This document shows positions 8,672-16,077 of a stretch of DNA of 64,000 bases, in pieces. A model generated the notes under the pieces. That model did no database searches and was not told the DNA's origin. It worked only from the letters and a program-made list of their open reading frames with translations. Positions within the stretch are counted from its first letter, which is position 1. Every line of letters starts with the position of its first letter. Position numbers and translations under genes: made by a program. Source of the stretch: Hahella sp. HNIBRBA332 (GTDB lineage Bacteria; Pseudomonadota; Gammaproteobacteria; Pseudomonadales; Oleiphilaceae); assembly GCF_030719035.1 (NCBI RefSeq), contig NZ_CP132203.1, forward strand, positions 4,730,501-4,794,500, written 5' to 3'.

Positions 8672-9379
8672 ATGAATATCCTGTTGTTTTCAGCGGAAGA
8701 ACTTTCCGCGTCCGGCCAGCTCACTCTTATCGACAGACGTGCAGAGCATTTGCGCAAAGTGTTGAAGGCCCAAGCCGGCGACGATATTCGCGTCGGCCAG
8801 ATCAATGGAGAGATGGGAACCGCTCGTCTGCTTGATATCAACGAGGAGCGCGCGCGCCTGGAAGTGAGCCTGAACGCCGAAGCGCCGCCGCCGTTGGACC
8901 TGACCCTGATCCTGGCGCTGCCCCGCCCCAAGATGATGCGTAGAGTGATTCAGAGCACGGTATCTTTGGGAGTAAAGCGCATCTACTTGATTAACTCCTA
9001 CAAGGTAGAAAAAAGCTACTGGCAAACCCCCTGGCTGGAGGCCGCCTCACTGAGGGAAAACAGCCTTCTGGGTCTCGAACAGGGCGTAGACACAGTGCTT
9101 CCTGAAATCCATATGCGCAAGCTGTTCAAACCTTTTGTGGAAGACGAGCTGCCGCACATCATCGCCGAAAGCGACGCCTGGGTGGCGCACCCCACCTCCG
9201 AGGCGCAGTCGCCACAGGTCAACGGACCGCTGACTTTAGCGGTAGGACCCGAAGGCGGGTTTACGCCTTACGAAGTGAAAAAGCTGGAGGAAATCGGCTT
9301 TAAGGGCTTCACCCTGGGTAAGCGCATACTTCGCGTAGAAACGGTTATTCCCGCGCTGATCGGCAAGCTATATCTGTAA
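8672..9379 (+). CDS. rsmE: 16S rRNA (uracil1498-N3)-methyltransferase RsmE
   Basis: A 235-residue SPOUT-class methyltransferase modifying U1498 of 16S rRNA. The N-terminal PUA-like part contains RRAEHLRKVLKAQAGDDIRVG. The knotted C-terminal SAM-binding region is recognised by LTLAVGPEGGFTPYEV and by the LGKRILRVETVIPALIGKL end. Start ATG 8672 is 22 bases after the tatC stop. It is the last + strand gene before the convergent ubi/pepP operon. Confidence 0.95.
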   Translation: MNILLFSAEELSASGQLTLIDRRAEHLRKVLKAQAGDDIRVGQINGEMGTARLLDINEERARLEVSLNAEAPPPLDLTLILALPRPKMMRRVIQSTVSLGVKRIYLINSYKVEKSYWQTPWLEAASLRENSLLGLEQGVDTVLPEIHMRKLFKPFVEDELPHIIAESDAWVAHPTSEAQSPQVNGPLTLAVGPEGGFTPYEVKKLEEIGFKGFTLGKRILRVETVIPALIGKLYL

Positions 9380-9449
9380 CTCACACGGGCGCGAGCGCTA
9401 TCAGAAAGCAATCGCCGACCTGAACCCGCCCGCACCACAGTCTCTATCG

Positions 9450-10652
9450 TCAGACCCCCATAGCCTGACGGATCAGTTCTTTCTTGATCAACGGTGTTTT
9501 ATTCACCAGGGTTAATCCTGCGTTCCTTACTCCGGCGATCATGGGAGAAGGGTGTCCGAAGCCGCGCTTGAATGCCTCCATCAGCGTCATCATGGAAAGA
9601 TTTCCAGCCTGACGCCGCCGCTGATAGCGCCGCAGCATCTCTTCATGCCCCAGGGGCACACCCCGATCTAAAGCCCGTCGCGCCTCATCCAACAAAGCGG
9701 TTACATCTTCAAAACCAAGATTGACGCCCTGCCCCGCCAAAGGATGAATCGTATGCGCCGCATCGCCAATAAGCACCGCGCCGCCATCAAAGTAACGCTT
9801 AGCGTGTCGCTGCCTGAGCGGGAAAGCAAAGCGTCGACTGATATCGAGCACCTCTCCCAACGCCTGCTCGGACGCCTCAGATAGCGCAGATTTGAAACTG
9901 GCGTCATCCAGTTGCATTAACCTGGCCGCCTCCACCGAATCCGCCGACCAGACAATGGACGAACAACGGTAGTTTTGATCCTGATCCAGTAATGGCAGCA
10001 GAGCCAACGGTCCTGTAGACAAAAAGCGCTGCCGGGCTGTGAACTGATGAGGGCGGGCTGTAGTTATCGTCGCAACAATCGCCTGCTGACCGTAATCCCA
10101 TTCCCGAGTCGGGATGCTCAACCACTGACGAATACGTGACAGAGCGCCATCCGCACCAACCAGCATTCTGCAGGAAACCGTCTCGCCGCTCCCAGTGTCG
10201 AGGGAGTAACCCGAAGCCTCCGGCTTCAACGCCCGCACCTGATCCTTGATGACGAGGATGTTAGAGCGTTCAGCAATGCGTTGATGCAAAGCGGAGGTCA
10301 CCACACGGTTTTCGACGATCAACCCCAAGCTGCTTTCATACACTTCAGCCGAGGAAAACAGTATCCGACCGCTTCCCGCGCTATCCCAGACGTCCATATC
10401 GGTGTAACGCAGGCTATATGGCTCTATCTCCGCCCATACGTTCAATTCGCGCAATAGCTTTTCACTTGCCAGCGTCAGAGCGCTGACGCGGGGATCGAAG
10501 CTATGCGCGTCATTGCACTTGGGCGGCGTCCCCGTGTTCAACCCGCCAGGATCGATCAGGGCCACTTCTATGTCCAGCGCCGACAAGCCCAATGCGATCG
10601 CCGCGCCGACCATACCGCCGCCAACGACGGCGACAGGAAATTGTGTCTTCAC
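9450..10652 (-). CDS. ubiI: FAD-dependent ubiquinone-ring hydroxylase, UbiI-like (UbiH/UbiF/COQ6 family)
   Basis: A 400-residue flavoprotein monooxygenase. The N-terminal dinucleotide fold VAVVGGGMVGAAIALGL binds FAD, a LVGADGALSRIRQWL segment is the DG motif, and GDAAHTIHPLAGQGVNLGFEDV is the second FAD motif diagnostic of the UbiH/COQ6 family. Position after pepP and ubiH matches E. coli ubiI (visC), the C5 hydroxylase, which is why I prefer that name. Paralogs UbiF and UbiM cannot be excluded by motif alone. It follows ubiH by 41 bases and is convergent with rsmE. Confidence 0.8.
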   Translation of the reverse strand: MKTQFPVAVVGGGMVGAAIALGLSALDIEVALIDPGGLNTGTPPKCNDAHSFDPRVSALTLASEKLLRELNVWAEIEPYSLRYTDMDVWDSAGSGRILFSSAEVYESSLGLIVENRVVTSALHQRIAERSNILVIKDQVRALKPEASGYSLDTGSGETVSCRMLVGADGALSRIRQWLSIPTREWDYGQQAIVATITTARPHQFTARQRFLSTGPLALLPLLDQDQNYRCSSIVWSADSVEAARLMQLDDASFKSALSEASEQALGEVLDISRRFAFPLRQRHAKRYFDGGAVLIGDAAHTIHPLAGQGVNLGFEDVTALLDEARRALDRGVPLGHEEMLRRYQRRRQAGNLSMMTLMEAFKRGFGHPSPMIAGVRNAGLTLVNKTPLIKKELIRQAMGV

Positions 10653-10693
10653 AATAGGAAGCCTCTACTTTGCAGACCCCGGATAATCCATGT

Positions 10694-11929
10694 TCAACGC
10701 CATTGCGGGGCGCGCTCTGCAACGCCCATGGCATACTCAGCAAAGCGGCGTTTAGCCGCCGGCGCCAGATTCAGACTAATCAAGCCAAACTGCCTGACGC
10801 TCTCCAGCCAGGCGGACTTTTCACCAAATAGTTTGATCAGTCCATCACTGGCCGTCACAGTGCGTTTTTGATCCGCCTGCTGGCGCGTCAGATACTTGTT
10901 CAGTATCGGCAGTCCGCCTAATTCTTCATTGGTGACCGCTTCATTCAACGCTTCCGCCAGATGCAGCGCATCCCTTAAAGACAGGTTATATCCCTGCCCC
11001 GCCACAGGATGCAGCGTATGCGCCGAGTTGCCCAGTAATACCAAGCCTTCTCGAACCTGTTCCTGAGCGGTTTGCAGCGTAAGCGGGTAATGATTGATAT
11101 CCCCGATCCGAACGATTCGACCTATCCGGTAGCCGATTTGAGACTGTAACGCCTCAGCAAAACCAGCCTTGTCCAGGGACAGCAGCCCCTGCAAGCGATT
11201 GCTCGGCACGGTCCAGACCACCGCCATTCGATCATTACGCGCAGACGCCAACGGTAAAAAGGCGACAGCGCCGCCATCAATGAAGCGTTCGTATGCGATA
11301 TTGTCATGTGAACGGGAAAGGCTCACGTTGACCACCAGCGCATGCTGGCCATAATCCACGCGATGGCTGGCGACGCCAAAGCCCTCCGCAAGACTGGAGC
11401 GTCCTCCATCAGCGAGCACCAGCAGCCTACCGACGACGTCCCGCTCATGGTCACCTTCCCGCAGACGCACGCTCATACCTTCCGCACAACGCTGCGCGGA
11501 CACCGCCTCTGCGGGCGCCATGACTGTCAAGTCAGCCCATCCCTCCAATGACGCAACGAGACTACGTCCAATCGCCGCATTGGGAACCACATAACCAAAG
11601 GCGTCCAAACCTTGCTCTTGCGCCTGCAGCCGGGTCGCACCCCATTTACCCTGTTCAGAGACATGGATGGTGCTGATGGAGCCAGCGTAGGGCGCCATGG
11701 CGGACCATACCCCCATGCGCTCATACAGGAGGCGAGAGCCGTGAGACAACGCCGTGGAGCGCATATCGAAACTGGGAGTAAAGGGACCCTCAGACGAAGT
11801 CCGCAAGGAGTGCGCCTCCACCAGCGCCACTTGAAAACGACGCCGGGAAGACTGCTGCAAGGCCAAAGCCAGCGTCGCGCCGACCAAGCCTCCGCCGACG
11901 ATAACAATATCGTAGTGACGGGTCATCAT
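10694..11929 (-). CDS. ubiH: 2-octaprenyl-6-methoxyphenol hydroxylase UbiH
   Basis: A 411-residue FAD-dependent monooxygenase of ubiquinone synthesis (C1 hydroxylation). It starts with HYDIVIVGGGLVGATLALAL (FAD-binding fold), has LVLADGGRSSLAEGF in the middle and LLGNSAHTLHPVAGQGYNLSLRD as the second FAD motif. It is clearly a paralog of the downstream ubiI-like gene. Two consecutive ATG codons (11929 and 11926) are possible starts. The first overlaps the pepP stop as ATGA, implying coupling. Gene order ygfB-pepP-ubiH-ubiI is conserved with E. coli. Confidence 0.9.
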   Translation of the reverse strand: MMTRHYDIVIVGGGLVGATLALALQQSSRRRFQVALVEAHSLRTSSEGPFTPSFDMRSTALSHGSRLLYERMGVWSAMAPYAGSISTIHVSEQGKWGATRLQAQEQGLDAFGYVVPNAAIGRSLVASLEGWADLTVMAPAEAVSAQRCAEGMSVRLREGDHERDVVGRLLVLADGGRSSLAEGFGVASHRVDYGQHALVVNVSLSRSHDNIAYERFIDGGAVAFLPLASARNDRMAVVWTVPSNRLQGLLSLDKAGFAEALQSQIGYRIGRIVRIGDINHYPLTLQTAQEQVREGLVLLGNSAHTLHPVAGQGYNLSLRDALHLAEALNEAVTNEELGGLPILNKYLTRQQADQKRTVTASDGLIKLFGEKSAWLESVRQFGLISLNLAPAAKRRFAEYAMGVAERAPQWR

Positions 11930-13245
11930 TTACCCCGCATCAAGGCCTCAATTTCATCAACTTTCTTCGGCGTACCCGAGGTGATGACGTCACCGCCCTG
12001 CTTGGTCACAATCACATCGTCTTCGATGCGGACGCCAATGCCTTTCCAGCGTGGGTCAACGTCTTCCAACTCCGGCGCGATATAAATACCAGGTTCGACA
12101 GTCAGCGCCATGCCAGGCTCCAACACCCGCCATTCACCGCCAACTTTGTAGTCGCCAACATCATGGACATCCAGCCCCAGCCAATGCCCCGTGCGGTGCA
12201 TAAAGAATTTTTTGTAAGCCTCAGTTTCAATCAGCTCATTCAGTTCGCCGTTAAGCAGGCCGATCTCACGCAGACCTTCGGTAATCACTTTTAATGCCGC
12301 TTCGTGCGGCTGGTTCCAATGGCGACCGGGACGCACTTCTTTAATGGCCGCGTCCTGAGACGCCAGCACGATTTCATAGATAGTGCGCTGCTCAGCGCTG
12401 AATTGTCCGGAGACCGGGAATGTCCGAGTGATGTCGGACGCATAGCAATCCAGCTCACAGCCCGCGTCGATCAATACCAGATCTCCGCTCTTCAGCTTGT
12501 CGTTATTAGTGACGTAATGAAGAATACAAGCATTCTCGCCGCCGCCGACAATACAGTTGTACGCCTGCGCCCGCGAGCCTTCCCGCAGGAATACGTGCTG
12601 TATGGCGGCTTCGAGCTGATATTCATACATGCCGGGCTTACAAATGCGCATGGCTTCGTTATGCGCTTCGGCGCTAATGCGCGCCGCCTGCTTCATAATT
12701 TTGACTTCAGCGGAAGACTTAAACAGGCGCATATCGTGCAGCGTATGCTCCAACGCCACGAACTCTCCGGGCGGGTGCGCGCCATTCTTGATTTTGCTGC
12801 GGATGACATTGATCCATTCCATAACCCTGCGATCAAACTTTTCATCCAGCCCCATGGAGTAGTAAACCCGCTGCTTGCCTTCCAGCAATCCCGGTAGAAT
12901 TTCATCAATATCGTCAATGGGGAAAGCGTCATCGAAGAGATAGTGTTCGATCGCCCCTTCCTGTCCCGCCAATTTGCCATTCCAGCGTTCGTAGTCAGGG
13001 TTCTTTTCCTTGCAGAACAAAATGGATTCGCCGTGCTCACGCTCCGGGATCAACACCATCACCGCATCCGGTTCCGCAAACCCGCTGAGGTAATGAAAGT
13101 CGCTACTCTGACGGTAAGGATATTCCGAATCGCGATTACGCACGCGAATTGGCGCTGCGGGCAAAATGGCGATGCTGTTGGGCGTCATCACGTCAAGCAG
13201 ATGGCGCCGACGTTTCTGATATTCACGAATCGATAATGCTTGCAC
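11926..13245 (-). CDS. pepP: Xaa-Pro aminopeptidase (aminopeptidase P, M24B)
   Basis: A 439-residue metallopeptidase removing N-terminal residues that precede proline. The N-terminal domain has the family stretch YPYRQSSDFHYLSGF. The pita-bread catalytic domain shows the dimetal ligands: Asp in LVLIDAGCEL and in YASDITRTFP, His in HRTGHWLGLDVHDVGDY, Glu in LTVEPGIYI and in GIGVRIEDDV. Length and order fit E. coli PepP. It lies between the ygfB-like gene and ubiH; the 83-base gap upstream leaves room for a promoter. Confidence 0.96.
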   Translation of the reverse strand: MQALSIREYQKRRRHLLDVMTPNSIAILPAAPIRVRNRDSEYPYRQSSDFHYLSGFAEPDAVMVLIPEREHGESILFCKEKNPDYERWNGKLAGQEGAIEHYLFDDAFPIDDIDEILPGLLEGKQRVYYSMGLDEKFDRRVMEWINVIRSKIKNGAHPPGEFVALEHTLHDMRLFKSSAEVKIMKQAARISAEAHNEAMRICKPGMYEYQLEAAIQHVFLREGSRAQAYNCIVGGGENACILHYVTNNDKLKSGDLVLIDAGCELDCYASDITRTFPVSGQFSAEQRTIYEIVLASQDAAIKEVRPGRHWNQPHEAALKVITEGLREIGLLNGELNELIETEAYKKFFMHRTGHWLGLDVHDVGDYKVGGEWRVLEPGMALTVEPGIYIAPELEDVDPRWKGIGVRIEDDVIVTKQGGDVITSGTPKKVDEIEALMRGK

Positions 13246-13328
13246 GTCTATCTCTCTTAAAAACTTTTAGTTATCCGTAATCTGGCGCACATCCGTACAA
13301 ACTGCCGGCGGGCCTTGTCCTTAGACCG

Positions 13329-13892
13329 TTAATGTAGCGTTTTCTTTTCCGAGGCGGCGTTCTTTTTAGCGGCAGTGAGTTCCTGCAGCACATTCAACGC
13401 CGCCACTTTCACAAACTCAGTCAGCTCCAGCAGTTCTCTTTCATCCTGCTCGTCGCCATCCACTTCGGGGTCCACTTCGCCGATATCCACCAGATCCTGA
13501 AGGATTTCCTGCACATCCGCCGAGCAGGAGGATAATCCGCTCCCCAAAACAGACGTCAGCCCCTCGACGAAGCCCCTGCACCAGTCCGCCAGCGCCGCAA
13601 CGCGCAGCGAGCACTCTACAGCATCTTCCGGCAACCAGGGCTGAAAGCTCATATTATCCTGCGTCAGCGCTGCTTCTGCGTAGCCGTATACGGCTTTGAA
13701 AGCCGCTTGCAGGTTCTCTTCAATCGCATTGACGCTGCCGGCGAAACGCTGCGTGTAGCTCCACCAGTCGTTATCCTGCGCCTGGTCTCCCGCCGCCATT
13801 CTTCCACACCAGAGACCGTGAACTCCTGCGGGAGTCGCGTCAGCGTCGATGCGGTTTAATAGTTGTTGCAGGGCATGGTAGGGTTGGGACAT
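13329..13892 (-). CDS. UPF0149 (YgfB/YecA) family protein
   Basis: A 187-residue acidic protein of the UPF0149 family, corresponding by position to E. coli ygfB (upstream of pepP-ubiH). The family stretch is seen in GVHGLWCGRMA near the start, then ALADWCRGFVEGL in the middle and a DLVDIGEVDPE region. No catalytic motif is present; family proteins are small helical proteins, some with regulatory or anti-activator roles. It is divergent from the zapA locus across 447 non-coding bases. Confidence 0.85.
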   Translation of the reverse strand: MSQPYHALQQLLNRIDADATPAGVHGLWCGRMAAGDQAQDNDWWSYTQRFAGSVNAIEENLQAAFKAVYGYAEAALTQDNMSFQPWLPEDAVECSLRVAALADWCRGFVEGLTSVLGSGLSSCSADVQEILQDLVDIGEVDPEVDGDEQDERELLELTEFVKVAALNVLQELTAAKKNAASEKKTLH

Positions 13893-14339
13893 TCGTTTAA
13901 TTCTCCAATCGGGCGGAAGTCGCCCGCTTCCACAGGCTTAACCATCATCGTTCGCAACGGCGAATGGCGTAACCTTATTAAATAGAATTCATTTGGCAAA
14001 AACACCCGCTCTGCTTTAATAAGGCGCATCGGGCGCAATTGAATATATATGCGACGGCTCAGGCTTTCGCCATCATGTTTTTTACGGTTCTGGCGTCAAC
14101 TTTATCAGGATCGACTCACGCCAGAATAATGCTGTGTATGCTAACATGACGCCCACTTATATCGCCACGCGGGTGCGCACGTTGACCCCCTTACATCGGC
14201 GACTTATATTTAATTGGACGCCCATGCGCCTACAGTTTGGTTTTCTAACATTTTTCCACTTTGATTCGCGTCCGTCATAAGTCGAGTCATGTTAGAAAAC
14301 TCTTCCTGAAGAACCCTAGCAATACCACTGGAAAAACTT
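13893..14339. promoter_or_regulatory. Divergent non-coding region with a widely spaced perfect inverted repeat
   Basis: 447 bases between the ygfB-like gene and the zapA locus, with no credible gene. GTTTTCTAACAT at 14240-14251 and its exact reverse complement ATGTTAGAAAAC at 14289-14300 are separated by 37 bases. A further CTAACATGAC at 14141-14150 is the exact reverse complement of GTCATGTTAG at 14286-14295. Three copies of a CTAACAT core upstream of one operon suggest operator sites, but no regulator is known to me for this word. Confidence 0.5.
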
Positions 14340-14546
14340 ATGGATGTTTCTCAGTTGCAGCAGTTAAGCGATAAAATTGACCGCCTGATACAGAAGTGCA
14401 AACAGCTCGAAGCAGATAATCAGGCGCTACGCCAGCTGCAGGAAGACTGGCAAAAGGAACGCATGCAACTATTACAGAAGAACGATCTGGCCCGCTCCAA
14501 AATCGAGGCTATGATCAGTCGTTTGAAAGCTTTGGAGCAACGTTAA
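14340..14546 (+). CDS. Small coiled-coil protein, ZapB-like (TIGR02449-type)
   Basis: A 68-residue protein that is almost entirely heptad-patterned helix: LQQLSDKIDRLIQKCKQLEADNQALRQLQEDW and so on, with no membrane segment. This matches the short conserved coiled-coil family (TIGR02449) regularly found directly upstream of zapA in Pseudomonas-like genomes, and resembles ZapB in design. Its stop overlaps the zapA ATG (TAATG), so co-translation is likely and a role in Z-ring assembly is a reasonable inference, not shown by sequence. Confidence 0.8.
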   Translation: MDVSQLQQLSDKIDRLIQKCKQLEADNQALRQLQEDWQKERMQLLQKNDLARSKIEAMISRLKALEQR

Positions 14547-14833
14547 TGAGTCGCACCAACCATACCGCCACCGTCACCATCCTGGATAAGGAATACTTGG
14601 TCGCCTGTCCTCCGGAAGCGCAACGCCAACTGGAAGACGCCGCGCGGACGCTGGATCAGAAAATGAAAGAAATCCGAGCATCTGGAAAAGTTTACGGCAC
14701 AGAGAGAATTGCAGTCATGGCCGCCTTGAACTTGACTTACGACTTGATGCAGCAAGGACAGAAAACCGAACAGGTCTCTTCTACCCTAAGTACGCTGCAT
14801 GAAAAACTGGACGCAGCGCTGAGAAATAAATAA
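14546..14833 (+). CDS. zapA: Cell division protein ZapA
   Basis: A 95-residue FtsZ-associated protein. The N-terminal globular part contains VTILDKEYLVACPPEAQRQLEDAARTLD and the MKEIRASGKVYGTERIAVMAALNL block typical of ZapA; the C-terminus is the dimer/tetramer coiled coil. ZapA cross-links FtsZ protofilaments at mid-cell. It overlaps the preceding small coiled-coil gene by one base and precedes the 6S RNA gene, as in E. coli and Pseudomonas. Confidence 0.93.
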   Translation: MSRTNHTATVTILDKEYLVACPPEAQRQLEDAARTLDQKMKEIRASGKVYGTERIAVMAALNLTYDLMQQGQKTEQVSSTLSTLHEKLDAALRNK

Positions 14834-14921
14834 CTTTACAAAACATACAATTACGTAATCAAAAAAGAAAAAAATATTGGATATTCCTGGTTTGCCCCAC
14901 TGCTTTTTTCACATTTTTCGT

Positions 14922-14927
14922 TATAAT
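14922..14927 (+). promoter_or_regulatory. -10 element for the 6S RNA gene
   Basis: A perfect TATAAT lies eight bases before the inferred 5' end of the 6S RNA. The -35 region is poor (CTGCTT-like about 16-17 bases upstream), within a T-rich stretch. The assignment rests on position and the perfect -10 hexamer. Confidence 0.7.
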
Positions 14928-14934
14928 AGGACCC

Positions 14935-15118
14935 AAGCTCCCTGAACTGCTCGCCAGTCAGATACGTCCTCGAGCCGATGAATTTTATTATTGGTTACCT
15001 CCTGCGAGTGATGTGTGCAAGTCCCTCTTGAAGGGAAAGCCTAATTCATTCCAGCGGTTACCTCCTTGAACCAAAGGGTTCAAGGGCCACGTCAGACAGC
15101 GGCTGTCTCGGGGAGTTT
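14935..15118 (+). ncRNA. ssrS: 6S RNA
   Basis: A structured RNA of about 184 nt between zapA and ygfA, the standard place for ssrS. The 5' end AAGCTCCC can pair with GGGGAGTTT at 15110-15118 as the closing stem. CCTTGAACCAAAGGGTTCAAGGG at 15064-15085 (shown in two overlapping parts: CCTTGAACCAAAGG and GGGTTCAAGGG) reproduces the conserved hairpin of gammaproteobacterial 6S RNA, and CTCGAGCCGATG near 14969 matches the conserved GAGCCGAT segment. 6S RNA mimics an open promoter and sequesters sigma-70 RNA polymerase in stationary phase. Ends are estimated from the stem. The ygfA start follows 13 bases later, so a joint transcript is likely. Confidence 0.9.
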
Positions 15119-15130
15119 ATTTTTTCTGCT

Positions 15131-15730
15131 ATGAATAAAGCGTCTATTCGTCGCGCCATGCGCAAAAAACGCAGAGCGCTGACACCCGCCCAACAACGCA
15201 GCGCCGCTTCCGGTCTGCAAAAATCACTCAGCTCAGCCATTCATCTCAGTCGTAGCGTCCGCTGGGGTCTATATCTCGCCAACGACGGGGAAATCAATCC
15301 ATTTCCAACCATTCAGCGCCTGTGGCGTAGAAAAAAAGCCTGTTATCTTCCCGTGTTACACCCGCTCTACCACAACCGGCTATGGTTCGTTCGGTATCTG
15401 CCCGGCGCCAAGCTCAAGCCCAACAAGTACGGCATTCCAGAGCCTGTGCTTCGGGGAGCAAAACGAGTTCCCCCCTGGTCATTGGATGTGGTGTGCTTCC
15501 CATTGGTTGCGTTTGATAAACAAGGGAACCGATTGGGAATGGGAGGGGGTTATTATGATCGCACTTTCGCGGATCGCCGGGTCATCATCAAAAGGCCGAA
15601 ATTGATTGGGTTCGCTCATCATTTCCAGCAACTTCCAGAGTTGCCCCACGAACCCTGGGATATTCCACTGTCCGCTGTCGCCACAGATCAGCAATTGCAT
15701 CGCTTCAGAAACAAAAAAGCCCTGCGTTAA
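15131..15730 (+). CDS. ygfA: 5-formyltetrahydrofolate cyclo-ligase
   Basis: A 199-residue enzyme that converts 5-formyl-THF to 5,10-methenyl-THF with ATP. The N-terminal basic helix RRAMRKKRRALTP is typical, as are the VVCFPLVAFDKQGNRLGMGGGYYDR block (nucleotide- and folate-binding loop; shown here as adjacent motifs FPLVAFD and GNRLGMGGGYYDR) and IGFAHHFQ. It sits directly behind the 6S RNA, a linkage conserved across gammaproteobacteria and tied to persister and stationary-phase biology in E. coli. Confidence 0.94.
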   Translation: MNKASIRRAMRKKRRALTPAQQRSAASGLQKSLSSAIHLSRSVRWGLYLANDGEINPFPTIQRLWRRKKACYLPVLHPLYHNRLWFVRYLPGAKLKPNKYGIPEPVLRGAKRVPPWSLDVVCFPLVAFDKQGNRLGMGGGYYDRTFADRRVIIKRPKLIGFAHHFQQLPELPHEPWDIPLSAVATDQQLHRFRNKKALR

Positions 15731-15737
15731 CAGGGCT
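15718..15737 (+). terminator. Hairpin terminator at the end of ygfA
   Basis: AGCCCTG and CAGGGCT form a perfect seven-base stem with a six-base loop that contains the ygfA stop codon. The following sequence is only ATTTC, so the U-tract is weak. The preceding run of A residues makes it usable from the opposite strand too, where it would terminate the small minus-strand gene. Confidence 0.6.
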
Positions 15738-15763
15738 ATTTCGAATCGTCAGGAAGACAGGGA

Positions 15764-15907
15764 CTAATTAACGTCCTCGCCAGCGACGGAAACATAAGTG
15801 GGCGACGTACGTGCTTCCTTGTGGCCAAAGGTTGTGAAGCCGCTGACGACCAACCCAAGGCAAAATACGATCACAAGCGTAAGCATGACGTCAGGCTTGC
15901 GCTTCAT
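15764..15907 (-). CDS. Putative 47-residue single-span membrane protein
   Basis: A short open frame of 47 residues that begins MKRKPDVMLTLVIVFCLGLV, giving a positively charged N-terminus followed by a hydrophobic helix (about residues 8-24) and a polar tail ending VSVAGEDVN. A GGGGGA sequence stands four bases upstream of the ATG, a good ribosome binding site. It fills the gap between ygfA and ilvA, and the frame ends before the ygfA terminator. I do not recognise a family. The sequence design looks like a real small membrane protein, but there is no homology support available to me. Confidence 0.5.
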   Translation of the reverse strand: MKRKPDVMLTLVIVFCLGLVVSGFTTFGHKEARTSPTYVSVAGEDVN

Positions 15908-16077
15908 GCATCCCCCTAATTTTCATTGGCGTTTTTTAATTTTATAAATCAGACAAATAGGTAATTGTCTTAACTTGAAATTATAGAAAAGTATTGTAAC
16001 TCCTGCCTGATTTAAATCAAAGCTTTAAAACGCAATAGTGTGACCGTTTCTGCCTTTATATTAAAACCTCTTAATTA

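Noticed and set aside
11612..12085. Open frame of 157 codons on the + strand
   Set aside because: It lies antisense across ubiH and pepP, has no family resemblance and no ribosome binding site; the minus-strand genes are certain.
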